NCBI GenBank assembly: GCA_905250885.1
Contig: CAJNOQ010000052.1
Location: forward strand, 1-64,000
Origin: Didymodactylos carnosus
Taxonomy: Eukaryota > Rotifera > Eurotatoria > Philodinida > Philodinidae
Reading direction: 5' to 3'
Length of the DNA: 64,000 nucleotides
Both the position numbers and the translations under genes were made by a program. The stretch's first letter is position 1. Every line of letters starts with the position of its first letter. Below the pieces are notes generated by a model. It was not told the origin of the DNA and did not search any database. It saw only the letters and a list, made by a program, of their open reading frames with translations. Shown in pieces: positions 24,559 through 40,736 of the stretch.

Positions 24559-25429
24559 CTATAAGCTCGTTCCCCATTGGAGTTCCGAAAAATACATTTG
24601 TATACGAATATTAATGAAAATGTCGACATAACCAGTTTGTCCGTCGAACGGCAACTCGCCCGTCGTTGTGATTATGCTTCATTTTAGATTTGATATATCA
24701 GTCGTGACTAGTAGGTTCTTTCTCTGAGAGATACCTTGTTCGACTATTGTGATTTTTGAGATATAGCTGGATCAATTTCGTTTCATCTTGTTTCTCGAAA
24801 TCACGGCGTAAATAGAAAACTTCAACTGAATATAAACTTGCAGCAAAACGAGACCACAGTTGACCTGTTTCGTGCAACACTGCCATTTTGCTCTGTTTCC
24901 CTCATGTTACCCCACCCTCCGCCATGCGAGTGCAGATATATATATGCCAGTACAAAAACACTGTTCTATACCACTCTAAACCGTGCTGCGATAAATCAGT
25001 CCATCAAGCCACACTTTGTTACAAACAGGTAGTTCTTATGATAAACTTAGCACAATCCTACAAGATCTTATCGTAAAGGCTTGCAAGATCTTACAGAATC
25101 TTGTTGCAAGAAAAATCTTGTGAAATCTTATAAAATTCTTGAACCAAGATTCTTCTGAAATCTTAGCTCTTATGGTATCTTGTAACACGGTCTTACAAGT
25201 TTATATTTCAGTACTCTTCGCCCTGGGTTATTCTCACAGTAAGAATTACAACTTCCATATAACCTGACTTGACCTAACCTAGGGTGAAGTTGAAATATAT
25301 ATATAGTATACAAAATATACACAAGGCGAGTTGAATGGATATTGGAATTTGGCATTCAAAATTTGAATTTCTTGTTTATTGTAATGTGCCATACTATGTT
25401 TTTTCGTTCGTAGGGACCGGACCCATTTT
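24559..25429. other. Spacer with AAGATCTTA-type short repeats
   Basis: No gene is seen. Around 25040-25195 the motif (C)AAGATCTTA and shortened forms (AATCTT, AGATCTT) recur about ten times, a degenerate short tandem array. Confidence 0.45.
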
Positions 25430-25850
25430 AATCAACTACTGTATACCGCTCGATAGAGAATTTCACGGGCTACAAAATGATATATAAAATGTTGACATCA
25501 AGTTGAGTCTGGATGTCCTAACAGCAGGAATACTAGTCCCGACCTCCTCAAATGCATGGGTCAACAGCGCTGGCCAAGTTTCTACGATGTTGTGTCAAAA
25601 AGTGGCATAGAAAATACGATACAGATCTAAAACGGCATTAACGCGACTGAATTTATACTCATAATATTAAAAAGCCTGTAACTGAGTGGTCCACTAAGAT
25701 ACTTGGCCAGCATCATTTTGTATAGAATTAAAGGGGCTATCTATTGATATGGTCGAAAATTTCTGTTTTGATCTCAACATTTTATATATCATTTTGTAGC
25801 CCGTGAAATTCTCTATCGCTTGGTATACAGTAGTTGAGGAGGTTTGCTTT
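25430..25850. repeat. Foldback hairpin repeat
   Basis: The stretch around 25440-25500 (containing GAGAATTTCACGGGCTACAA) is the reverse complement of 25770-25835 (containing TTGTAGCCCGTGAAATTCTC), with arms of about 60 bp and a spacer of about 270 bp. It is related to the hairpin at 21805-22035. Confidence 0.7.
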
Positions 25851-26284
25851 GGGCAAAAGAGAGGAAATGAGGCAAATACTCTAAATAAAGTTCATCTAAG
25901 GGGAGAAAAGTTTGGATGCGAAATTTTTTCCAGGGGAGAGGGTGGAAATGGGTTTTTAAGGTGCTAGTTTTAATCACGCAGAAAAACTACATCAGACCTG
26001 TGAATATGAGATTGACCTGAGAGGAGACCGATTTTACCTCTTATCGACCCCCGTCCTTTGTTATCTATATGTGTTTGCGATGTGTTTGAGTAGGAAGCGT
26101 AATATCTTTACTTTTAGACCTGACTCTGGAACATTTTGTGAGTATCCTTCAACATCTCTTAAAAAACGATATTTGTTTTCTCCCTGCTATAGAATAAAAA
26201 TTTCGCCTTAAAAAATTCAAGCCCTTCTCACATTTACTCATCTCTCGTTACCGAGCTCCATAGATCTTGCATTCTCCAAGTGTG

Positions 26285-26425
26285 AATTTCGAGTCCAAAA
26301 TGATGTGCAGTTGCTTAAATGAGCAATTTACAGTGTGTTATGGGCACACCGAACAGGCGGTTTTCAGTATGCATTTTGAGTCCAAAATGACGTGCAGTTC
26401 CACTGTGCCTCGGGCACACTTTATT
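26285..26425 (+). repeat. Imperfect tandem duplication, about 85-bp period
   Basis: GAGTCCAAAATGATGTGCAG near 26291 recurs as GAGTCCAAAATGACGTGCAG near 26378, each followed at a distance by GGGCACAC. There is no evidence of coding. Confidence 0.6.
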
Positions 26426-28215
26426 TTTTACAATGAATACTGCCGAAACATTTCGGACCAACAAAAAAGCCAGGATCACACTGAAGGTTCTTTTTCCATA
26501 AGAAAAGGGACGGCTTGCCAACTCAAGTGTGCATAGCTCTCCATTGTCTCTTGGCCTGAACTTAGTATGCCGCAGTACCAAGTAGTACTTGACCGGTGCC
26601 TGAATATAATATGTACCAAGGCTTATATGATGAGAAGCTTTTCTTAGCATTATAGTTCACTGATCTAAGAAAATCATCACATTGTATAAAATTAAGTGCT
26701 GTGTCACCTCCACCTGTGTCAGACATAAGCGAGTGTAGTTACAGTTTCTATTAAAATCTCAAGTAAAATATTTCCTTCTCGATAGTAGTGACCACAATTT
26801 TATGATACTATCCATAAAACATTTCTCCACTCTATTCCAACAGTTTCTATTTGGTTGATTAATATCATAACTACATGTAAGTTCTATCTTTTATCGTTTA
26901 TCTAAGTAATAGCTTACAAACACCATCATTAATCTCATTTTCAATTGTGTCTAGCAAAATACATATTTTTCTTTTTCTTTCTTTTTCATCAAATTCTACA
27001 TTACTCATTGTAAAAGAACAGCCTGTTTTATACCTTTTTTTCTTATCAATAATTAATTATTTAATTAATTTTTTTTTTCTAATAAAAAAACAACTGACGT
27101 TAAGCACATGATTTTATAGTGTATATACTAGAGAATGTTTTTTGTTTTGTCGGTTTTGTCAGCAAATGTCATTTAGATGTTGTGTAAGGTGTCATAATAA
27201 TCTGTCAGACAATTGTTTACTGTGTTGATGTAAGGATGATAGTTGCTAATAGCTTGTAGATAAATAACAGCTGTTTACATTTGCTATTGTCACTTAGATA
27301 AAACGAATTCTTCTCTTCTTGAAACAACAGAAACAATCAATAGTTAGAAAATTGAATTTTACACTCAAGGTTATATTAACTTTTAAGTGAATACTAAATG
27401 TGATAAAAAAATCTGCAAAATTTCTAATCGTATGACCTTAGTCTAAATTATTTTGATCATCTTATATGAGAACAATGACTAGTGTTTTATACATAGGAGA
27501 AGGTATGTGTTCTTTTGTTTTATTGTTTTTTTTCGTTCCTCAACGATTAGATTCGGTTTCTTTTCACTATTATATACCGTGTGTTTGTTCTTTTCTGCTT
27601 CTAAACATAGAGTAAGTAAAATGGTATTTATAAGCATATAAACGGAAAAATGTATGTTAGATACGTTAGTTAGAATATGTAAGAGTGCATATATATATAT
27701 TAACACTCAGTTAGTCTACTCGTCAGTGTTTCAATGTCATTAATTAATAAAAAAAAAAGTGATTGACTGAGAAGAAAAAAAAAAAAGAAATAAATGAGTA
27801 AGTGTAAAAATTTATTTTCAACTGTAAAAGATCAATTTGTAACCTTGATATAGTTTATTACATTGATCGGTAAAACTATGCACAGATAACAAGTTTTGTA
27901 ATAGACATATACGTGTCTGTCAGAAGTGTCAAAATACTTTACTGTGAGTATTTTACCGGACATATAATGTGTAACACTTACATGACAATATCTATCCGTG
28001 ATTTTTCTTCTCTCTTATGTTAAATTAATCTATTCAAAATGTCAAAAATATCTGAGATTCATAGTAATTGACTGATTCTCTCAGTACATGTTTGCATTTG
28101 AAAAAAAATCTTTAACATTAGCTAGTATAAATGATATAGATCGTACATATAATAAATTCTTCTACTTTTTTTGGGTCAATATTATTTTTTAATTTGCATT
28201 TAAAAACAAAACTTA
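26426..28215. other. Gene-poor AT-rich region
   Basis: No protein, RNA gene or long repeat recognised. Long A and T runs (27060-27090, 27750-27790) and frequent stops occur in all frames. Confidence 0.5.
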
Positions 28216-28222
28216 TTAAACG

Positions 28223-28894
28223 GTAGAAATTTCATGATAATGGATGCGACATAAAGAATAGGGAAATTTGTATTTTCTCATATCTTCTGGAGTTAATTTT
28301 TTTAAAAAGATTCACCATTCGATTCACTACGAGAATCTGTTAAAAGTTTAGTAATAAAATGTAACAGTGAGACATTGCATGAACCGTATTGGAAAGTTCC
28401 AACTTGGCACACTTCGTAACAACTTTTTTTCAATTTTATTCACTACACCTTGGAGAGAAAAAAAACTAATTAGTTATTTTATAGCTAATCAGTTCAGCTA
28501 AAAGGTAAAGCTCTTAGAAAGCTCTACCCCTTAGCTGTAGTTAAAATGTTTTACATTAGAATCTTATGTACGAGAAGTTTTTCTTTTCTCAAAATTTTAA
28601 CTGAAAAAAATCAACACTTTCGTTAATCTGTTTGAGGCTTCCGGTAGAAATTGTATAATTCGACCAAAATTCAACATTTCCACCTCGAGTGTTTCTTTTA
28701 TTTTGAAGAGAAATGATTGATCTATCATAACCAAACACTGGAAGTAGAATAAACTCGTATTATTAGTGATGTGGGTCAGTTCTCATAGAGAATCGAATGG
28801 TAAATCTTTTTAAAAAACTTAACTCCAGAAGACGTGAGACGACAAAGAAAAATTGAAAGTACGAAGTTCCTTATCCTTTATGCCGTATTTCTAT
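28223..28894. mobile_element. Foldback/MITE-like element with about 110-bp arms
   Basis: Left arm about 28223-28335 and right arm about 28785-28894 are inverted copies with some mismatches and small gaps. The best segment is TCTTCTGGAGTTAA on the left, paired with TTAACTCCAGAAGA on the right, followed by a TTCACCATTCGATTC-like stretch. No transposase and no clear target duplication. Confidence 0.65.
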
Positions 28895-29083
28895 TAAATA
28901 CCTTTTTTTCGTATGAAGTTGAGAAGACAAGAAAAAAAAAGTAACAGTACATCAATCACACACATCTACAATACCAAAGGTATACTATATTACTTTTCTT
29001 AGTCATCATAAATCGAAAATAATAAGTGACTCAAAGAAGAAGCAGAAAAAAAATCATCGATAATTATCATAAACGTGCATTAT

Positions 29084-29626
29084 AGTCGACGATCAGCTCG
29101 ATCTGAAAAGCTGAATCAGCTGTACGGTTTTATCAGGACTGAATCAGACTTCTGTACAATATATCTTCTGATTCAGAGATGAAGAGTGTGATTAGCTCAT
29201 TCAGCTCTGAATATAGTGACGAAATTTTCTGAAAAAGACAATTTCCAAACTGTTTCCCGGTCAGATTTTTCAGCTCTGAATCAGTTATTAGAAGAAAATG
29301 TTTTATATAATCAACAAAGATTTATAAAATGAGAAAAGTTTAAAATAGTACAAAAATTAGATAATTCGACTATTATAAATATTTAAGAACAATATTATGT
29401 TGAGTAGGAAGATATTATCGATACTATCAAGCACACTTCCTAAGTCCTCAGCATCATGTGGTGTTTACTTGCGTCAGTCCTGAAAGCATTGATAAGGCTA
29501 TTGAATCCTGAAGGAGTAAGAAGCAAAAGAAGAGAAAAATACTTTTTATGGGAAGTCATTTTCAGTTTTTTCAGAGCTGATTCGCGGGCTCTGATTCAGC
29601 TTTTCAGACCGAGCTGATTGTCGACT
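29084..29626. mobile_element. MITE with terminal inverted repeat AGTCGAC...GTCGACT
   Basis: The left end AGTCGACGATCAGCTCGATC pairs with the right end GAGCTGATTGTCGACT; the arms continue through CTGAAAAGCTGAATCAG for about 36 bp with few mismatches. Inside, CAGCTCTGAATCAG-type motifs recur in both orientations. Flanking 8-mers match only in part (5 of 8 when the element is extended by one base at each end), so the superfamily is uncertain, perhaps hAT. Confidence 0.7.
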
Positions 29627-29979
29627 GATGATTTATACCTTACAATAAATTGAACGCATAGATATTTTCGTAATTCCGTCTATATCCATTCATATAGAGA
29701 AAAGAAGAAAACAAATTTTTTTTTGATGATTAATGTTCATCACTTGTAGGCATGATGGAATTAATACTATCATATTGAATAAATTACATTAGTATTTAGT
29801 TCTTTTGCAGATTAATTTTCTTTTGACGAAAAGTGTTAAGCGTTATATCGATCTTATCTTATATATTTCGCAAAGATTTAAAAGAAAAAGTATATTTCAT
29901 AAATTCATCTGCAAACTTGAGAGAATAAAATCGATAAAATAATTTCTTTCTCTTGATACTTTTAGATTATAATAATAGA

Positions 29980-32453
29980 ATGCTCAATCATCAGTATGAT
30001 CATCAACATCCATCATATGGATATAATAACTATAAACTTAATAAAAATAATATTAACATTGATTTAACTAATCATCGAAATTATGATAAAAAATATATTC
30101 CACCAAATCATTATCATTCGTACAATGATACATGTAATTATGAACATCCACTTTTAATGTCTACTATCTCACTTCCACTTGGACGAGAACTTATTCCGTA
30201 TATTACACATGTATCTGTACCAAGTAATAATAATAATAATAATAATAATAGTCATTATACCAGTATGTCAGAGAAAGATGATATTGTTCCACCTAAACCA
30301 CCGACATCAAATTTAATGATTAATCGTTTAACATCGACAATTGATGAATCATTAACAAGTATAAAATATCTCGTTGATGATATTGAACTACAACGACAAA
30401 ATTCTCATAAACAATCTGAAAATGTCTATAATACTCTACGAAATTTAATTGATAAGAGACAGAAACAATATGAAGCAAATATTAATGAATGTTTTAGGAA
30501 ACATTATGAAAATATTTTAAAATTAAAAACCTATTTAAAACAATTAAAATCTAAATTATTAAATTTATCCTATGAATTTGATATAAGCGATTATAAGTAC
30601 TTTGAACAATTGACTAAAACGACGATTGAAAAAACATTAAGCAAACCAAATATTCATAATGAATTGAATGAACCCGAAAAATTTCTAGATTTAACATGGA
30701 AATTTCATATCGGCGAATATGATGAACAAGAAGTATCAAAACAAAATACCTTCATTGAAGAGAATGTTATCTTGACTAATAAAAACAGTAGTCATCATCA
30801 ACATATGTTAAATAATGTTAAAGAAGAAAAAGATAAATATGAAAGTCAAACATTTTTACCGTTAAGTACAACAAGATTCATTGGTAAGATAAAAGATCGT
30901 TTATCATTTCAAGCTATTTTCTTGATTTTTATTTAGAAACATCAACTGATCCTGATAGAGATGATCTTGAATATGACAATGTTTGTACCACTGAAGTAAA
31001 TGATAATCCATCGAATTATTCACCTCAATATTGTTTTTCGCATCAAAATACTATTCGTCACTTAAATTCTCCATACTGTGATGATATTTTCGCTCTACCG
31101 TATCAAATAAATCATTGGTCATGTGAATTAATGTGTGGTAATTATTTTATCTCGTTAATAACTCTATGTAAAACGAATTCAATTTTACTCTATTGTCTTG
31201 ATAAAGAACAATTTATTTGTTATGATATGTCATCTATTGGTCAAACGGTTTCAATCGAATGGCGTGGTACACGTCCATATTCAATTTATTGGTACGATGA
31301 ATTAAAAATGTTATTTGTTGCCTGTCAAACTCATATATACGGTTGTTATCTTAATTTATTTGGTGACAAATATTATCGTGATCGAATATTATGTCGTATA
31401 CCGATCGATAATGGTTATTCACATTTTGATTCCAGAGGTGAACAATGTTATCCGAGATATCTAACATCATTGTCTAATTCACGTTTATTGTATGCATATT
31501 GGAAAACGAAATACGAAACAGTTTTAGTTTATTATCGAACTGAAGATTGGACAATTATTTGTCATTACTTTATCGATGGAAGATGTCGAGCATTGTGTTC
31601 AACAAGTAATGATAAATTAGGTAAATTTTATACGTGCAAGAGACATTATTTATAATACTGGAAGAAATTATAAGAGTATCTTCTCTTTTGATTCTTATGT
31701 TCAATCGAAGAGTTCAAAACAGAGAGTTCTAAAGTACTTTACTTTGAATCTCATTTTCAACCAAAAGATATAAAATAAAAACTTGATTTAAAATAAAGTG
31801 AAACTTTAAAAAATAAAAATCCAGAGTCCAAATCGAAAACTTCTCCAACACCGTAGTCGTGTACGACACATATTTTCGATGTGTTTGCCAACTTCCGTAA
31901 CATTTTTCTATTAAATAGCGATCAAGCCTTTTGACTCTTCGGGGCTTGATTGAACTCTCTGTTTTAAACTCTTCGATTGAGTATAAGAATCAAAAGAGAA
32001 GGTACTCTTATAATTTCTTCCAATATTGTACATCATCTATTTTTAGGTTTACTTATTGAACGTGATAATGAATATGCATTGGAAGTTCGAACTCAAGAAT
32101 TTCAATTGTTATCAAAAATTGAATTAAACAATGGTTTTTATCGTTTTTCTAAAGGATGTGGTTTAACGACATCACATAATTCGAGTTTTTTATTAGCCGA
32201 TTGGAAATTACAACAATTATGGAAAGTAAATTTAGATGGTACAATTCAAATTAAACAATATGATGAACCTATTTATAATGCTATATGGTTAGAATCAGAA
32301 TTAGTACTTGTTCTACTTTTAGGAAATCCAATGAGATTTGAATATTATAAAATTGATGTAACAAACATGAAAGATAGAAAAAACATTTATGAACAAGCAA
32401 TTGAACAGTTATTTTCAAATATATTTCCAGATGAAGAATCATTTGAAGTTTAG
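29980..32453 (+). CDS. Uncharacterised coiled-coil plus beta-propeller-like protein
   Basis: Three exons keep phase (29980-30883, 30937-31620, 32047-32453) and give 664 residues. Residues about 1-100 are Asn/His/Tyr-rich, with an AAT-encoded Asn run. Residues about 110-230 form a long helical, coiled-coil-like region rich in Glu/Lys/Gln, similar in position to the coiled coil of TRIM proteins but without a visible RING or B-box. From about residue 350 on, repeated beta-rich blocks each carry a W or Y in similar positions (for example SIYWYDELKMLFVACQTHIY, SSFLLADWKLQQLWKVNLDG). These suggest an incomplete NHL/WD-type propeller. I do not recognise the family. The start is the first Met after a possible acceptor at 29964-29965, so an upstream exon cannot be excluded. 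Intron 2 (31621-32046) contains a MITE. Confidence 0.65.
31654..32027. mobile_element. MITE with about 70-bp terminal inverted repeats inside an intron
   Basis: The left arm from about 31654 (GGAAGAAATTATAAGAGTAT) is matched by the inverted right arm ending about 32027. The arms pair for about 70 bp with a handful of mismatches, and the core is about 230 bp. The element occupies nearly the whole of intron 2 of the coiled-coil/propeller gene while leaving donor and acceptor intact. Target duplication is not clear. Confidence 0.8.
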
Positions 32454-35286
32454 GAAGAATTTTTGAGATATAGCAAGCAAGAGAAGAACAGATAAGAGTT
32501 TCAGCCAATTGTTTAAATTCCTCAAGATCTATTTATTATTAGGAAAATAATTGTTGCCTTTAATATAGAAATCTACATTTGTTAACTTTCATCGCTTTTT
32601 ATTTTTTTCTTATTTTATTAAATTGTATGTAACCGTGTTGCTTAATTTTTTTCTGCAATAATTTGTTTTTTGTTGAATATTGAAACTATGAAAGGATTAT
32701 AGAAAATTTTATGTGATTAAAAGTTAAAAAATCGACTTCTAAATTTAAATAAGTAAGTTCAATAAGTCTCACCTTGAAATAGTATAAAATCGATACCGAT
32801 TTTACACATAATAAATGATCCTCCATCTGTGAAAGAATAACATTTTTTCCAATGAAAGTTTTTACAGTTTTTACCAGTTAATGTGACGATGTTTTGGAAC
32901 ATCGGTTGTAGTTGTGCGAGAGAGGCCAGTATAGAGCTCGTGAATGTCTCATTATTTTGAAGACAATGAACATTTTATTTGAAATTATAATTAAGCGAAT
33001 GTGAATAAATGATTGGATTTCAAGATAAAGTGTTCTAAAGAAGATGCCACATTTGCCAAATAGATAATAATTTGTTAGCACTCTAAAATGAGACGTTTCC
33101 GAACTCTGCCTTAACTTCTACCACAAGACTATAATCCTGGTAAATCATGACTGATTTCCTAAAAACGGGACTGTTGGAGCTTTCACTTTTAGAAAGCACA
33201 CTAAAAAAGGTTTTTGATTCATGAGCCAGTTTTTTTCGATACAGACAGACAAATGAATGTAATTGTTGTGGGCGATTCGAACAAAATTCATAAGAAGTGT
33301 AGGTCTCTATGTAACTAGTTTACGCTAAAAATTCAGCATTTTACATTGCTTCTTTCTCGAGTTATAGAGGTAGCAAAGATGAAGCCATCAACAACAGCAG
33401 AGCATTTCGTGCTCTGATTCTAAAAGCAATTTTTTTTAAAGTAATTAAATATATTCCAAACACAATCTTAGATTAGTTTTATGCTATGGAGCTGTGGTCT
33501 ATCTTTTTCTTTTACCCCGACATCTTAGAACCACATACGTTCGTCTGTACATTTAAATTGCACCAATCAACATAAGAATAGAATTTTTCAGTCGATGAAA
33601 TGTTTATGCTTTTAATTCTGAGCACAACATGTAGATTTGATCTGACGCTATTTAACGATAGTAAAAATTGGATTTGACAGCGGATAAACCGACTTTAAGT
33701 GGTAGGTTTCTTAAAAACCAAGTTCTTAAAATTCGCAAGATCCATCCAGCTTTTAGAAAAATTGTCTGAATTAAAACCCATCAAATTCTGATAAAAATAA
33801 GATGCCTCCGAATTCCACACAAGCTCTTTTAGACTACTCTTACATAAAAGTCCGGCATATTCCCTAAAAATTCCCACACGTTTCCTGTTGCCAATAGATC
33901 CTCACGAGCAGTACGCAAAAATTCGGTGAGCTTTTTGTACAATTTTTTGTCCATGCACCGTACAATGTCGTCAATAGCACTGGTATCATAGTGACTTCCT
34001 CTAAAACTTTAGTGATCCCTCACTAACAGAAAATTTTCTAAGCTCTTTGAAACGAATATGGTTTATTCATAATTCTCGTTCATGCAAAATAAATAACGTA
34101 TCGAGAGCTGCGTAGACTTTTTCTGATATATCTATCTATGTGTGAATGAATCCTTCACGATGCTGAAAACTCATGACTTCTTTCCGAAGTGGTTCTCGAA
34201 ATAGTCGACCAGATTTTGAACTTGACATGTCTCCCTTTTTGAATTCTCGAAGTTTCGTTAGTGAATGAGTACTTCGCGCCACATCCATATGAAATCTTTA
34301 TAGTTTAAAGCGACCTCTTTCATCCACGTTTTTCACAGTGGAGAAGTTTACCTTCATTGAGGAAAGCGTGAAATTCTAATTACGTGAATGGTAACGCCGC
34401 CTTGTTAAAATATAAACAAAAAGATGTTTAAAACTAACCTTTAGAATTAAATTCATTTGAGTAACCTTCCACGCTAATTCATGGGATCTTTCTTAGTTTT
34501 CAATTTTTGATCTAAACCAAACTGTCAAGGGTCTCGAAGTGCCGCAGTGCACTAGAAATGCAATGATTCACCTTTTCGGGAGGAGAAAACTTACAATTCT
34601 TTGAAAAAAGTTACCTTATCGTTGCTCTAGATGACTGCAATTCGGTAGTTAGCTAAATTATAATAAAAAAAATCAGCACAATACCAGCGATGAAAATATT
34701 TTAAATCTACTCATATATTTTAGTTTTCTAAAACTAACTCAGATGACTAAAACATTTTTATGAAATATGAAAGTGTTTTCAGCTATAAAACTCTGAAGTG
34801 GAAGCCTTTCAAAGATATGTTTGTTTCACCAATAAGTCAAATTTTTAATCTATTTGCTGGCTGTTGCGTGCCTTTTCTTTCCATCTGTGACTTGGTTGTT
34901 TTTAGCTTGATTATTGAATTTTCTCAGATAAAACGAATAAAAGAGGCAAAATTACTCATATATCCTTGCAGAGAGAATTAGTATTTTTATGTTTGGGTTT
35001 GCTCCTAATCTTAGGTTTTTGCTTAAGACTAAGATTAAGATTATTATGCGTAGTTACATGAATCCTTGCTGACAATCAATGACTTCTATATAGAATATTT
35101 GCTGATATAAACAGTAGACAGCACTGAATAAATTCTTTTTTGTCACAAACTGATCTGTTCTAGTTGTTCTTCCAGAAAATGCCTAATGCTAAAATTTTTG
35201 TAGTTGACTTTAATAAGAAATTGTGTAAATGTCAGCTTGTTCTTCGCATTTTATTTTAGATTTTTGTTATCATTTATATATTAGTA
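32454..35286. other. Intergenic region before PP2A-A
   Basis: AT-rich spacer. No gene with domain features was found on either strand. The last 200 bases before 35287 are T-rich with an acceptor-like TTTTAG near 35260, so an untranslated leader exon boundary is possible. Confidence 0.5.
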
Positions 35287-39200
<3,914 letters not shown>

Positions 39201-40223
39201 AAAATGCATATCCATCATTGTCACGTCGAACAACTTTAAACTTAAATATTTTATCTCATTAAAAATATTTGTTTGAATTTTTTTTGTATTTCGTTCTTTC
39301 TCTATAGTACCCATGTATTTATATGCATGTTCAACTTTCTGCCTTCTCTGATGGCAACAAAGATACAAATGAACTCTTTACTTCTAGTTTTTGGAAATTT
39401 TTTTTCTTGTTCTTACTGTTGTTGTTTAATGTGAAATCATCGTTCTCTCTTTCTCTGTCATCTCTTTATAGGTATCAAAATTTTCACTTTTTTTTTCAAA
39501 AAATAAGAAAAAATAAAACACACCTTTTGGAGTTTCTGTTATATTTCATGACATACTTTTATGTTAGGACAAATGACTGGTTCTGCAGATATACAATACA
39601 TTTTCTTTGTTTGTAATATAAATTAACAGTTGGTGAAACTAAAACCGAAAAACAGAATCTACATTGAATTAATTTTTGAACGTCAATCGTTCAACTATTA
39701 TCTAAATCGTAAAATGATTTTCGATGACGCTTTGAGAATGTGCGCTACAGTCAAGCAGGCCATTTGAAATTGTTTAATTAAAAAGATTTTTTCTATTTTA
39801 AGATGGTTGATTGAATCATGTTTCGCAATATACTAAAAAATGTTCGAATTCAACCATCACTTGTACCGAGTCGCTTTTTCATATCATCAAAATTTACATC
39901 ATTAGGTGCCTTGTCGTTTGATCCCGCTTCCATTTCCATTCTATAAAAGATTATCATCACAAACAATAAAACTAGTTAAATGTAGAAAGATCTAAAATTG
40001 TTTGATCAAACTGTACGAGGTATGCCCAATTTCAAATAAAATAAGTATCTGTTGAGTGCAGTTGAGACTAGTTCAATGCAGAGTTCTTTTGCCCAATTCT
40101 TTGAGCTGTCCTTACACACTAACTAATCCCGTACTAGGTTTTCGGAAAGCCACGAAAAATAATTGGAGAAACCGTGTTGTATGTCACAAGTGCCCATGTT
40201 GTAGGGCGGGTAATTCGGGGTAC
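39201..40223. other. 3' flank of PP2A-A and spacer
   Basis: T-rich sequence. Open frames here are low-complexity and show no domain. No RNA gene was recognised. Confidence 0.45.
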
Positions 40224-40736
40224 TAACGAGGGAACGTTCTTAAGCACCCCTCGGTTTTACAACGAAACCGAGTGGGTTATGAGTTATCGATGATGCTGAT
40301 TCCGAATATGAATATGAGAGGTGCCCTTAGAGCTGTAAAACCAGTTTTTGTCTCCCAACTCTACATGGCCTTTCTTTGCAAAGTTATAGAATTTACAAGA
40401 AAAGCCCTAAATTAATTTCTTATTTCTTTAGCTTTGAGTTGACAATAAATATTTAGGGCTTTTCTTGTAGATTCTATAACTTTGCAAAGAAAGGTTATGT
40501 AGAGTTGGGAGAGGTCTCATTTTAATCAGAAATGTGCGGGCTACACGCATGACTCATTAAGGAAAGCTATGGTTATTTTTCATAGTTTCTGAAAAACCAG
40601 TTTTTCAGAAAGCCGGATCTTCGAAGCCTTAAGAGCAGCTCTCATATTCATATTTGGAATCAGCATCATCGATAACCTATAACCCACTAGGTTTCGTTGA
40701 AAAAACGAGGGGGAACTTAAGAACGTTCCCTCGTAA
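40224..40736. repeat. Long imperfect palindrome, 513 bp
   Basis: The whole region folds on itself. The outer arms (ACGAGGGAACGTTCTTAAG at about 40226, inverse at about 40712-40734) are followed by CGATGATGCTGATTCC and its inverse. The inner arms pair CTTTCTTTGCAAAGTTATAG with CTATAACTTTGCAAAGAAAG around 40430. The left and right halves differ by an insertion of about 100 bp (40520-40620) in the right half. This is a foldback element without coding capacity. Confidence 0.8.

Larger units (their letters stand above)
23583..26215. repeat. Pair of 117-bp nearly identical inverted repeats enclosing 2.4 kb
   Basis: Left arm about 23583-23699, right arm about 26099-26215, inverted. They differ at about one position over 117 bases (shared core AGACCTGACTCTGGAACATT on the + strand at the right). 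The enclosed DNA has no recognised protein-coding gene. It contains a hAT-type MITE (23804-24550) and a hairpin repeat (25430-25850). This could be a large non-autonomous element with long terminal inverted repeats, or two copies of one family inserted in opposite directions. Confidence 0.75.

Noticed and set aside
26315-26650. Minus-strand 111-codon frame
   Set aside because: Overlaps a tandem duplication and lacks domain features.
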